Assembly: GCA_901538445.1 (NCBI GenBank)
Contig: LR594585.1
Location: 491,668-555,667, forward strand
Direction: 5' to 3'
DNA: 64,000 bases
Origin: Gemmataceae bacterium
Lineage (GTDB): Bacteria > Planctomycetota > Planctomycetia > Gemmatales > Gemmataceae
This document shows positions 41,635 through 49,601 of the stretch, piece after piece. A program made the translations under genes and the position numbers. Positions within the stretch are counted from its first letter, which is position 1. Every line of letters begins with the position of its first letter. A model generated the notes under the pieces. The model searched no databases, had not been told where the DNA came from, and worked only from the letters and a program-made list of their open reading frames with translations.

Positions 41635-42459
41635 CTACGTGCTGGCACAACTAACCCCGTCCGGCGCTCCGGCGTCCGGTCGTGCCGCGGCGGCAACCCG
41701 CCGCGCGAGGTCGGCCCCGGCCCGCGTGAGGTCATCGGCCCCTTCGGACGCCTCCGCGGCCAGGCAGTCGAGCTCCTCCCGGAGCGCGTCGATCCGCTCG
41801 AACACCGTCGTGGTGACCCGCTCGGGCGGCAGCTCGGCCAGCTTCGCAATGATGGCCTCGGGGAGGGTGACGTCGAGCTGGGCGCGCAGCTTCGGGGTCA
41901 TCGTGAGGAGCCGCTCGAACCCGCCCCACATGCTGGTCGGCGCGTGCGCGGCCAGCCGGCGCTGGGCGGGCTTGCCCCCGAGTTCCTGGTAGACGTGACG
42001 GCTGAACTCGCGGGCGGTCATGCGGCCCGCGACCGCGTCGTCGATGAGCCGGGCCCGCACGGCCGGGTCCACGACGGGCAGGAGCTGGAGGAGGTGCGCC
42101 ACGCCGAACCGGTAGCCCCCCTCCTGGCGCTCGGTGACGAGCCGCTCCGCGTCGGCCAGGTCCGGGAACAGGGTGACGAACTGAGCGGCCCTCTGGAGCT
42201 GGGCCGGCCCGACCCCGCACGCCGCGGCGACGAGTTCGATCGCGCGGCGGCCGTGCCCGGCGACGGCGTCGATCGGGAGCACCGCCCGGCCCAACTCGTG
42301 AAAGGCCCGGAGGTACGCCAGCTCCTCCGCGAGGACGCACCGCTCGATCACCGCGAACGCCTCGCGCAGCGGGTAGCTCATCGCGGCAAGCAGCTGGTCC
42401 TGCGGGAGCCACGGGATTTCGGCGGGGTCGAGTTCGCCGGGCACGGTCCTGGGGGGCAC
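41635..42459 (-). CDS. Helical DNA-binding-like protein, first of a divergent pair (DUF1016-N-like)
   Basis: The protein has 274 residues. The middle carries a helix-turn-helix-like block: GHGRRAIELVAAACGVGPAQ, LQRAAQFVTLFPDLADAERL, then a stretch where YRFGVAHLLQLLPVVDPAVR precedes RLIDDAVAGRMTAREFSRHV. Short-start helices, LS-type centre and a 'Val-x-Asp-Pro..R..l...a' block recur in DUF1016-N proteins and in the gene across the gap at 42723. The C-terminal 90 residues are helical and charged. It could recognise DNA in partition or regulation of the element. Assignment is structural only. Confidence 0.5.
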   Translation of the reverse strand: MPPRTVPGELDPAEIPWLPQDQLLAAMSYPLREAFAVIERCVLAEELAYLRAFHELGRAVLPIDAVAGHGRRAIELVAAACGVGPAQLQRAAQFVTLFPDLADAERLVTERQEGGYRFGVAHLLQLLPVVDPAVRARLIDDAVAGRMTAREFSRHVYQELGGKPAQRRLAAHAPTSMWGGFERLLTMTPKLRAQLDVTLPEAIIAKLAELPPERVTTTVFERIDALREELDCLAAEASEGADDLTRAGADLARRVAAAARPDAGAPDGVSCAST

Positions 42460-42541
42460 GGGCTATCTCCTTGTCAGGGGGTGCGTACAGCCAGCGGACC
42501 CGCATCCGGTACCATTCCGGACCGGCCCGCGTTGGGAGCCA

Positions 42542-42610
42542 TTGCGATTCGGCGAGGCAGAGGGTAACAAAATGTATGCGCCTCCACAATAAGATTTTCC
42601 GGTCGGTGTC
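42542..42610. promoter_or_regulatory. AT-rich divergent promoter region
   Basis: A short AT-rich stretch lies between the divergent genes at 42459 and 42723. On the plus strand TTGCGA (42542-42547) and TAACAA (42565-42570) are 17 bp apart. On the minus strand TTGTGG, 17 bp, TACCCT can be read across 42563-42592. Both are plausible but unproven promoters. Confidence 0.3.
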
Positions 42611-42722
42611 CTGGGGCGTCTGCGGCTGCCGTGTCCGAGAAACGCTTGGCAGCCGCCCCTGGCGCGGGTTCCGCGGTGGAGTACACTGCCCCGAAACCTG
42701 CACACGACCTCCCGGGCCCGCC

Positions 42723-43493
42723 ATGCCCCGATCCAATTCCCCCGTCCCGCCGACCGACGCAGCCCCCGCCGGCCTCACCCCGGCCCAGGTCCGGTCCCTG
42801 GACCGCGTGGCCGCGCTCCTGAGTGTCCCGAAGCGGACCCTCGCGACCTACTACGACTGCGCGGTCCGGATCGCCGCGGTATGCGCGGCGGCGGGCGGGT
42901 ACGGCACGGGCCGGGTCAAGTCCGTCGCCGAGTACCTCCGGGGGCGGGGCGTCCGCACCTCGCTGTCGCTGTGCTACCGACTGATACGGTTCGCCGAGCT
43001 GTACCCCGAGTCGACAAGTGCGGACCGCATCCGGGGCCTCGACGGTCAGATCTCGTGGGAAACGATGATGCGAGTCGTCTACGTCGAAAACCCGGATTTG
43101 CGGGAACTCGTGCTTCGTCGGGCCGCCGAGGAGGGGCTGTCGAGCCGGGCCGTGATCGACTTGATCCGCGAGAAGACGGGGTACCGCGGGCCGCGGGGCG
43201 GCCGAACCGCCCCCGCCCGGTCGGCGACCCACCCGAACCGGGCGCTCCGGGACCTGCGGGCCGCGGCGGCGAAGTGGGCGGCGGTGCGGGCGGCGTGGTG
43301 CGAGGGGGCCAAGAACGCCCTCACCCTCGCCGCGAAGTTGAAGGCGAGCAAGGTGACCGACGCCTTCGTGGCCGACCTGGCGGCCGTGGTCCCGCTCGTC
43401 GAGGCGATGGCGGCCACCGCCGGGCCGTTCGCCGAACAACTGTCCGAATTGCTCGTGACGCTCGAGAAGACGCGGGCCGGCAGCCGGCTCTGA
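42723..43493 (+). CDS. Helical DNA-binding-like protein, second of the divergent pair
   Basis: The protein has 256 residues from ATG 42723. Residues 15-150 contain LSVPKRTLATYYDCAVRIA, YLRGRGVRTSLSLCYRLIRF, AELYPESTSADRI and ISWETMMRVVYVENPDLREL followed by VLRRAAEEGLSSRAVIDLIR, again a DUF1016-N-like arrangement (start helices, 'YR..RF...yP', 'lSW....', 'dp..R......a...gls.R.v'). The tail is basic and helical. The pair with the 41635 gene suggests two subunits that bind the same or mirrored sites. Function is unknown; fold similarity is my reading. Confidence 0.55.
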   Translation: MPRSNSPVPPTDAAPAGLTPAQVRSLDRVAALLSVPKRTLATYYDCAVRIAAVCAAAGGYGTGRVKSVAEYLRGRGVRTSLSLCYRLIRFAELYPESTSADRIRGLDGQISWETMMRVVYVENPDLRELVLRRAAEEGLSSRAVIDLIREKTGYRGPRGGRTAPARSATHPNRALRDLRAAAAKWAAVRAAWCEGAKNALTLAAKLKASKVTDAFVADLAAVVPLVEAMAATAGPFAEQLSELLVTLEKTRAGSRL

Positions 43494-43639
43494 CAGACTC
43501 GTATCCTGCCGACACTTCACGGCTCCCGGTCGTGGGCGGCGCCCCGTGCCTTCGAGCACAAACGAGAACCGGGCTCGCACCGCCGCACCCGACGTCGAAG
43601 GATCGTGCTGTCCTGAGTCCGCGTCGAAGGTGATGCCGG

Positions 43640-43775
43640 ATACAGGTGAGAGGAGGAGATCACTCCCCACACCCCTACAGACGTCGTCTCCTCCTCCTGT
43701 GATGAGGAATTCAGATAGTGGAGGAGGAGGAGCGCTACCCATTGGGGGGTATGGGGGAGTTCTCCTCCTCCAAAT
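43640..43775. repeat. Cluster of GGAGGAG/CTCCTCC blocks
   Basis: Within 130 bases there are GAGGAGGAG (about 43651), CTCCTCCTCCTGT (43687-43699), GGAGGAGGAG (43720-43731) and CTCCTCCTCC (43763-43772), which form alternative hairpins (22-nt loop for the middle pair). No gene is convincing here. The blocks could form purine tracts, strong translation-site mimics or an unusual leader. Confidence 0.4.
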
Positions 43776-43817
43776 GCTCACGTCCTCGACGCTCTCGCCG
43801 TTCGCGACGTCCCCGAC

Positions 43818-43892
43818 GATGACGTCCCCGACGATGACGCCCCCGCCGATGACGTCCCCGCCGATGACGTCCCCGCCGATGACGTCCCCGAC
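43818..43892. repeat. Tandem 15-bp repeat (five units)
   Basis: Five direct units of GATGACGTCCCCGMC (43818-43892), nearly identical, with a partial sixth upstream. The minus strand would code repeats of GDVIG and the plus strand repeats of MTSPx. Both frames are open over 140 residues, neither has a ribosome-binding site, so coding is undecided. Such a run can vary in copy number. Confidence 0.7.
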
Positions 43893-44072
43893 GATCGTGC
43901 TGTTCCCGACGCTCACGCCGCACTCGACGCCCCTCTTACCCGCGGTGGAGGCCAACGGCTCCGTGGGGGGCACGGATTGAACCCTGGGCCCTTCCGCCCC
44001 GACGCGCGGTGGTCGGGGCGCGGCGGCCCGTCGTGCCCCACCCGCTCGTGCCGCAGGGGCCGGATCAACAAA

Positions 44073-44101
44073 TTGGTTGCGACGCCAATATGTGGTAGAT
44101 T
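44073..44101 (+). promoter_or_regulatory. Candidate promoter of the 44172 gene
   Basis: TTGGTT (44073-44078), a 17-bp spacer, then TAGATT (44096-44101) lie in an AT-rich patch about 70 bases upstream of the ATG at 44172. An inverted ATTGG/CCAAT pair flanks the spacer. Confidence 0.35.
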
Positions 44102-44171
44102 TTCCTGGCCGGGGGACGGCGGCCGTGCCCGGGGGAGCGCGCGGCCGCGCCCCTTTTTCAGGAGGACCGCC

Positions 44172-44675
44172 ATGTTGAGGAACGTGTCGACGTGCCCGTA
44201 CTGCGGCCAGGTGTCGGCCGCGGTCGACGACGAGGGCCCGGACCTGGTGCTGGCCCCGGACCTTGCCGGCGGGGTGCCGTGCGGGCACCTGGCGTTCGTC
44301 GTCGCCTCGCTCGAGGCGTACGACTCGCGCGACGGGGCCCGCGTGCCCGAGCGGACCGGGCACTGGCTGTGGGTGCGTGGGGCCGGGACCAGGAGCCTGC
44401 CCCACGGCCCGGTCGACCCGCTGAGCGCCTGCGTCGACGAGGTCGCGTGCGGGTTCCCGCTCGGCGGCCCGGCCCCGGGCGTGCCGTACGCGGTCGGCGG
44501 GGCGACGGCCGGGGTCCGGGACGCGGTCCGGCCGGGGAGCGGAGAGTTCCCGCTCGGCCCGCTCTGGGGCGGCCCGGTCAGCGGCTTCCTGGACGCCCTC
44601 GCGCTGTACTCGCTCCGCCCCGACGAACTCGTCGCCGAGGTCCGCCGCCTGGCGGCCGGGGTCGCCCGCGGGTGA
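44172..44675 (+). CDS. Zinc-ribbon-like hypothetical protein (167 aa)
   Basis: ATG 44172 is preceded by GGAGG (44161-44165). The N-terminus has CPYCGQ and, about 30 residues later, a CGH turn: CPYCGQVSAAVDDEGPDLVL, then GVPCGHLAFVVASLEAYDSR. This resembles a small zinc-binding domain. The rest is a mixed domain rich in Gly and Pro ending LRPDELVAEVRRLAAGVARG. No family named. It stands alone between two gaps. Confidence 0.6.
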   Translation: MLRNVSTCPYCGQVSAAVDDEGPDLVLAPDLAGGVPCGHLAFVVASLEAYDSRDGARVPERTGHWLWVRGAGTRSLPHGPVDPLSACVDEVACGFPLGGPAPGVPYAVGGATAGVRDAVRPGSGEFPLGPLWGGPVSGFLDALALYSLRPDELVAEVRRLAAGVARG

Positions 44676-45176
44676 AGGGGCGGGCCGCCCGGTCCGTTAC
44701 GAAACCGTCCGACCCGAGCGACTCTGTTCATCCCGGCGTACAGCGCGTGACATTCTGACCCGGCAGGCGCTCGACGAAGCGGTCCACCTCCCGCGAAACC
44801 GGCAACCCAATGTAGAAATGATCCGCGAGTTCGCGTTTGAGAGGTGGCGTGGGGAGCCGCCCGACGAAGCCTCGCCGTCGCCCCCAATCCCGCAGCTTAA
44901 CACTGTAAGGCACCGCCAGCGGTCAGCACCCCTCCGGGGCGAGGTTCCGCCCCCGCCCGGCCGACGGGACCCTGCCCACCAACTCGTGTCTCGCTGCCGC
45001 CTAACAGGCCACTGAATCGGTCACTTTTGTGCTTCAACGATTCGTGGGGGCGGTCAGCACGGCACGCACCCGGTCCGGCTCCGACCACGAATCGACCGCC
45101 GACAGCGTGCCCCGCACCCGGCTCGCCGCGCAGGTCCTGCGCCGCGCTATTGCTGCTGCTGCCGCGGGGCCCAGAG
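44676..45176. other. 500-bp gap before the polymerase gene
   Basis: No gene is supported here. Only GC-rich shadow frames appear, with one 60-residue minus-strand frame (GFVGRLPTPPLKRELADHFY) that reads like natural protein but lacks a start signal. The gap lies downstream of the polymerase gene, so it should contain its terminator; no clear hairpin with T-tract was seen. Confidence 0.4.
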
Positions 45177-47408
45177 TTAGAGCCCCTCCCCGGAGGCGTC
45201 GGTAACCGCCTCGGCGTCCTTGTACCAGCGGTCCGTGGCGGCGTAGCTGACCCCGACGCGGACGTCCGGGACGAGTTCCCGCATACCGTCAATCAGGTGC
45301 CGGCGCACCTCCTGGGCGTGGCGCATGCGGTCCCGTGGCGTCCCGGCGGGGACCTCGACCAGCACCTGGTCGTGGACGAAGTTGACGACGCGGAACCCGG
45401 CCCGCCACAGCCGCCAGAGGGCAAGCTTCGCGCCGTCGGCCGCGAGCCCCTGGAAGATCGTGTTGTGACGGGCACTGTAACTGGCGTTCGCACGGAGCCT
45501 CCCGGAGAGGGTGAAAACCGGGGCCCGCCCGACGAGCCCCATCACGGCCCGCTGGAGCGCGCGGGAGGGGCGGCGGGCCGAAACCGCCTTGCGCTGTGCC
45601 GGCGGCAACTGAGCCGCGACCGTGTCGAGCCTCGACCACAAGTAGTCGCAGTCGGTTCCGGAGTAGGGTTCGCCCGCGGTGGTCGTCGGATCGGGGTCCC
45701 GGGTCACCTTCAACAACATCATCGCAAGGAAGGGACAGTGCTCCCCCTCCCGGCCGGCGTGGCGCGGGCGCTGAACGAACCGCGGGTCGCCGGTGGACGC
45801 GAAGTGGGACTCGCGGGTCAGGTCGAGCAGCTCCGCCAACTCGGCGGGGGTGTCCGTGCCGTCGGCGAGAAACGCACGCATCTCCGGGAACTGGTCCAGC
45901 CAGGACTCGGACAGCGCCGCCGCCTCCTCGGGGTCGAGTCGCGCGCCGTAGTTGACCTTCGCGTAGACGGTGAGCGTCTCGTTGCCCATGCCCCCGGGCT
46001 TGCCGAAGTTGACGGGCTTGGCCTTCTGCCGCTCGGCCTTCGTCACCTCGCCGGGCGACTTCCCGAGCATCCGGGCGGCCACGAGCTTGTGCAGGTCCTC
46101 GCCCCGGTTGATGGCGGCGGCCATCTCGGAGGTCAGGCCGAACTGCGTGAGGCACGCCTGGGCCAGGGTCCCGAGCTCGATCGTGGCGTAGTCGGCGTCG
46201 ATGAACTCGTACCCGGTTCGGGGGACGAAGCACGCCCGGACCGCGTCGCACTTGGGCAGGTTCTGCGCGTTGATCTCGCCGAATCTGCTCCCGAAGCTGC
46301 TCGTCCGCCCGGACCGCGTCAGCACGTTGAACGACGGGTGCAGCACCGGCTTGGCCATCTTGCCGACGAACGAGCCGAGCAGCTTCTCGGTCTCGCGGTA
46401 CTCCAGTAGCAGCTTCACGAACGGGTCCGCGTCGGCGAGGTCGTGGAGGGCGTCGTGCGCGGTCGCGAACTGCCCGGCCTCGGTCAGCGGGAACGACAGA
46501 CTGGGGTGCTGGCGGGCCCGGAGCTGCAGCACCGCCTGCAGCGACTTGTTCGACCCCTTGCCTCCGGGCAGGTAGCCGTACTCTCGGAGGCCGGCCCGCT
46601 GTTCGAGTTGCAAAGCGCGAAGAGATTCGGCCAATTCGTCCCGCCGCGCCGCGTCCAGGTGGAGGCCGTTGGAGGAGATCGCCCGCAGCACGATCGACGC
46701 CTTGAGGTGAATGTGGTGGGTCTGGGGCCCGAACCGCTCGCTGCGGTCGTCCAGCCACCCGTCCGACACGTACCCCCACACGCCCCCGGCGGTGGCGAGA
46801 AGGTCGCAGGTCCGCTCCCGAACGGCCTCGAAGACGCCGTGCGTGGCGGCGGCGTCGGCCGCCAGGTACTCCAGGAAGACCGGCTCCATGTCCCCCGGCG
46901 GCCGGTTCAGCCACTTCCCGTAGCAGAGGCGAACGGGATCGCCCGCGGAGTCCACGACGTCCTTGGGCAGGTCGGTGCCCAGGTACACCGCCGCGCAGCG
47001 CTCCAGGGTCGACTCGCCCTTGCCCTGGGAGGTGTGGCCGAGCTCGCCGAGCGTGAGGAGCCGGTGCATCAGCTGCGTGTCGTACACCCGGTTCGCGTCG
47101 ACGCGGTCGTAGAGCCGCGTCTCCGGCGCCGCGGTGGCGATCACGTCCAGGTCGAACGCGGCGTTGTGGAAGACGACGGTGTTGGCCGGGTGGGCCGCGA
47201 AGAACGCGGCGAGGTAGGGGCGGGTGACGAACACCCCCCTCTCGCCGTCGCAGGCGGCACCGATGACGTACGCCGGGGCCAGCCAGGGCCGGTTGTCGTC
47301 GATCAGGGTCGTCTCGCAGTCGAAGGCGAACGGCCCGCCGAAGACCGGACCGGCCGCCGGCCGCCACGGGACGAACTCGCGGTCCCGGCCGTTGAAGCGG
47401 ATGTGCAT
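45177..47408 (-). CDS. Family-A (PolI-type) DNA polymerase with 3'-5' exonuclease
   Basis: The protein has 743 residues from ATG 47408, which follows CGAGGAGGAAGC. The exonuclease is intact: D30-E32 (FDCET), N82-D86 (HNAAFDLD), Y181-D185 (YLAAD). The polymerase has a TRSGRTSS (364-371), motif A as FIDADYATIEL (D406), motif B with R460, K464 and NFG (467-469), and motif C as NFVHDQVLVEV (D680). Two departures stand out: the tyrosine of motif B (NFGxxYG) is absent (NFGKPGGMG) and motif C has HDQ instead of HDE. No 5' nuclease domain exists, as in phage or plasmid polymerases. It is the last gene of the primase-helicase group and probably copies the element. No chromosomal repair role is implied. 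Confidence 0.9.
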   Translation of the reverse strand: MHIRFNGRDREFVPWRPAAGPVFGGPFAFDCETTLIDDNRPWLAPAYVIGAACDGERGVFVTRPYLAAFFAAHPANTVVFHNAAFDLDVIATAAPETRLYDRVDANRVYDTQLMHRLLTLGELGHTSQGKGESTLERCAAVYLGTDLPKDVVDSAGDPVRLCYGKWLNRPPGDMEPVFLEYLAADAAATHGVFEAVRERTCDLLATAGGVWGYVSDGWLDDRSERFGPQTHHIHLKASIVLRAISSNGLHLDAARRDELAESLRALQLEQRAGLREYGYLPGGKGSNKSLQAVLQLRARQHPSLSFPLTEAGQFATAHDALHDLADADPFVKLLLEYRETEKLLGSFVGKMAKPVLHPSFNVLTRSGRTSSFGSRFGEINAQNLPKCDAVRACFVPRTGYEFIDADYATIELGTLAQACLTQFGLTSEMAAAINRGEDLHKLVAARMLGKSPGEVTKAERQKAKPVNFGKPGGMGNETLTVYAKVNYGARLDPEEAAALSESWLDQFPEMRAFLADGTDTPAELAELLDLTRESHFASTGDPRFVQRPRHAGREGEHCPFLAMMLLKVTRDPDPTTTAGEPYSGTDCDYLWSRLDTVAAQLPPAQRKAVSARRPSRALQRAVMGLVGRAPVFTLSGRLRANASYSARHNTIFQGLAADGAKLALWRLWRAGFRVVNFVHDQVLVEVPAGTPRDRMRHAQEVRRHLIDGMRELVPDVRVGVSYAATDRWYKDAEAVTDASGEGL

Positions 47409-47696
47409 GCTTCCTCCTCGGCGGTGGATACGGCTCCGGCCGGTATCCACCGCCGCCAAGTAGTTGTGACGTGCAGGAGTTGCGACTCGGGCGGGGGATG
47501 GTGGATACGGGGACGAGCGCCGGTCGGCCTCTGACGCACACTTCGCCGGGAGGAAACCTCCTCAACTATGACCGGCCAACTGCTATCCACCACATCCACC
47601 ACCGTTCAAAATCACTCTGGTTTTTCCGGGGATCCTCGCGGTTAATGGGTGTGGTCAATACGCCCCCCTGATATTCACCACACCCACCCGGGGGCC
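47409..47696. promoter_or_regulatory. Iteron-like region with inverted repeats (candidate origin or operator)
   Basis: The 288-bp gap between polymerase and small gene has three symmetrical sites. GGCGGTGGATAC (47420-47431) and GTATCCACCGCC (47443-47454) are perfect 12-bp arms. GGTGGATAC (47500-47508) is opposed by TATCCACCA (47584-47592). TGGGTGTGGTCAATA (47646-47660) faces TATTCACCACACCCA (47672-47686) with 14 of 15 matches. All share the core TGGT(G/C)(G/A)ATA. Such spaced repeats fit a replication-initiator or repressor target. The polymerase ribosome-binding site lies at the left edge. Confidence 0.6.
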
Positions 47697-48176
47697 TCAC
47701 TCCCACGCCTCATCGTTCCCCGCGTCGGGCGAACGCGGCAGCGGCCCCGGGACCGTGGACGGCTGCGTCGGCGCCCCCGCGACCACGGTGTCGGTAATGG
47801 CCCGAGTGCCGGCACTCCGAGCCGCCGGTGCGGGGGCCCGGACGGCCCGGGACGCCTCGCCGGTCACCGGCGTCTCGGACGCGGCGGTCCCCCCGACCGC
47901 CGCCGCCCCCTCCGGCTCAGCGTCCCACCGGACCTCGAAGAAGTAGCGCTTCTGGTTCGACCGGCGGGGTTCGACGCGAAGGGTCGCGAGTCCGCTCCGG
48001 CCCCCGACCTGAATGGGGACAGTACGGTCAACGTTGCGGCCGAGGAACTTGCCGATCAGGATGCTCTTCGCTTTCGCGCTCTTGGCCTCGGTCAGCTCCT
48101 TGTTCAGCAGGTTGGACCTGAGGAAGAATCGCAGCCAGCCCTCCGCAGTCAGTTTGGTGTTCTCATTTTCGGCCAC
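47697..48176 (-). CDS. Small protein of the replication module (159 aa)
   Basis: GTG 48176 follows AGGAG at 6 bases, itself inside the end of the helicase gene. Residues 1-85 look folded: KLTAEGWLRFFLRSNLLNKE, KAKSILIGKFLGRNVDRTV and YFFEVRWDAEPE; the remaining 75 residues are a loose Ala/Pro/Ser/Thr tail ending in acidic EAWE. A structured head plus acidic tail is the layout of many single-stranded-DNA-binding proteins, but no family can be named. The gene lies three bases after the helicase stop and is surely co-transcribed with it. Confidence 0.7.
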   Translation of the reverse strand: MAENENTKLTAEGWLRFFLRSNLLNKELTEAKSAKAKSILIGKFLGRNVDRTVPIQVGGRSGLATLRVEPRRSNQKRYFFEVRWDAEPEGAAAVGGTAASETPVTGEASRAVRAPAPAARSAGTRAITDTVVAGAPTQPSTVPGPLPRSPDAGNDEAWE

Positions 48177-48179
48177 GGG

Positions 48180-49601
48180 TTACTCCTCATTCGCGTGGTG
48201 GATCTCGATGAACGGGCCGCCGCTCACGACGACGACTTCCGCGAGTCCGGCGAGTTCGTCAAGCTGGGCGTTGAAGGCGGTGGCCGCCTCGTCGGCGTTC
48301 GCAAGGAATTCGGAGAACCCGGCGGCGTTCAAAATGCCGCCGACGACGCCGGCCCACTCGTGGCAGCGGTGCGAGCGGGGGCCGGTGGGGCGGCCGGCCC
48401 GGTTCCAGCTGACGACCATGCCGGCCAGCTCGCCGAGGATCTCGAGGCGGTGCTGGCGGGCGTAGCGGACCGGGTCGGGGCCGGGGAACGCGCGAGCCTC
48501 TGCCCGCCCCTCGTAGGCGAGCCGAACCGGGACCCCGCGGGACGCCAGGTCGGGGCTCACGCGGGTGTCGTTCATGGTCAACACCCAGAGCAGGTCGTTC
48601 GGTCGGGCGATCGTCTCGGACCTGCCGAGGATGCGGAGCGCCAGCGTTGGGGCCACGCTGTTGGCCTCGACGGCGGGGCTGCTGATCACGCCCCCGGTCG
48701 TGGCCTTCGCGTTGTCGACGAGGACGAGCGATTGCAGGCTGCCGCGCAGCAGCGCGCAGATGCGCTTGAGGAGTTCCTCGTCGTCCGCGGCGTAGCTGAT
48801 GAGCCGCGGGTCGGCCCCGTCGAGGACCATCCCGGCCACCCGCACGAGTAGCGTTTTCCCGAGCCCGGGCTGGTTGCCGTCGAGGAGAAAGACTCCCTTG
48901 CCGGCCTCCACAAAGTGGTTGGCGAGCAGCCCGGTCAACAGCATCGACAGTGCGTTCGCGACGTCCGCGCACGACCGAAAACAGAACCCGCCGAGCAACT
49001 CCCGGAGGTGCCGGGGCAGCCGGTCGAGTGCGGTCCGGTTCGGGTCCGCGGGTTCGGGGGGCACCGGTTCGACGTGCGGGCCGTGGACCAGAATGCCGGG
49101 ACCCTCGCTCCACCCCGGCGGACGCAGGTGGAAGTTGGCGTCGAACACCGGTCGGTTCGCGTACGTGCGGATTCGCGGCAAGCGCTCGTAGAGCAGGTCG
49201 GACGTCAGGAGCACGTGGGCGAACCACCGCGGTGGTGGAAACTGGGTCTCGCCGTCGCGGCACGTGAACAGGTTCGCGAGGCGACACTCGGCACCGGGTT
49301 GGACCTCGCTACCGATCCGCAGGTGTGTCAGCGTTTGCCCGCCGCCGTCGAGGGCGTTGGTCTCGTACACGACGTCACGGCCGTGGGCGTACACCTTCCC
49401 GCTGGCGGCCAGCACACCGATCGCCCCCAGGATGACGTTGTCCTGGGGGAGCGTGAAGATCGGCTTCGGCGGGGCCCGCAGCCCCGTGAGTTCGGGCAGC
49501 CCCCGGGCGCCGTCGAGCGGCGTGCGGGCCAGCGCCCGCAGGGCCCCGGTCAATCGCGTCGCGTGTTCGTCGCCGATGGTCGGCGTCCGCGCCCGTGCCA
49601 T
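48180..49601 (-). CDS. P-loop replication ATPase / helicase-like protein
   Basis: The protein has 473 residues. Walker A is DGNQPGLGKT (241-250), Walker B reads SLVLVDNAK (291-299), and LLWVLTMNDTRVSPDLASRG (sensor/arginine-finger region, ~325-345) follows, as in DUF927- or D5-like helicases of plasmid and phage. The N-terminal ~200 residues (LPQDNVILGAIGVLAASGKV, RWFAHVLLTSDLLYERLPRI) probably form a DNA- or primase-binding domain. It should unwind or remodel DNA beside the primase encoded immediately upstream: the two genes overlap by one base (TGATG). The same arrangement is seen in bacteriophage and plasmid replication operons. Confidence 0.8.
   Translation of the reverse strand: MARARTPTIGDEHATRLTGALRALARTPLDGARGLPELTGLRAPPKPIFTLPQDNVILGAIGVLAASGKVYAHGRDVVYETNALDGGGQTLTHLRIGSEVQPGAECRLANLFTCRDGETQFPPPRWFAHVLLTSDLLYERLPRIRTYANRPVFDANFHLRPPGWSEGPGILVHGPHVEPVPPEPADPNRTALDRLPRHLRELLGGFCFRSCADVANALSMLLTGLLANHFVEAGKGVFLLDGNQPGLGKTLLVRVAGMVLDGADPRLISYAADDEELLKRICALLRGSLQSLVLVDNAKATTGGVISSPAVEANSVAPTLALRILGRSETIARPNDLLWVLTMNDTRVSPDLASRGVPVRLAYEGRAEARAFPGPDPVRYARQHRLEILGELAGMVVSWNRAGRPTGPRSHRCHEWAGVVGGILNAAGFSEFLANADEAATAFNAQLDELAGLAEVVVVSGGPFIEIHHANEE

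Noticed and set aside
43546-43980. Plus-strand 144-residue frame over the tandem repeat
   Set aside because: Low-complexity MTSP-type product with no ribosome site; coding strand of the repeat is undecided.
43925-43995. tRNA-like GGATTGAACC piece
   Set aside because: Resembles a T-arm but lacks the paired stem, acceptor and anticodon arms; chance similarity.
44728-44913. 61-residue minus-strand frame that reads like protein
   Set aside because: No start signal or ribosome-binding site and no family; left as possible relic in the gap.
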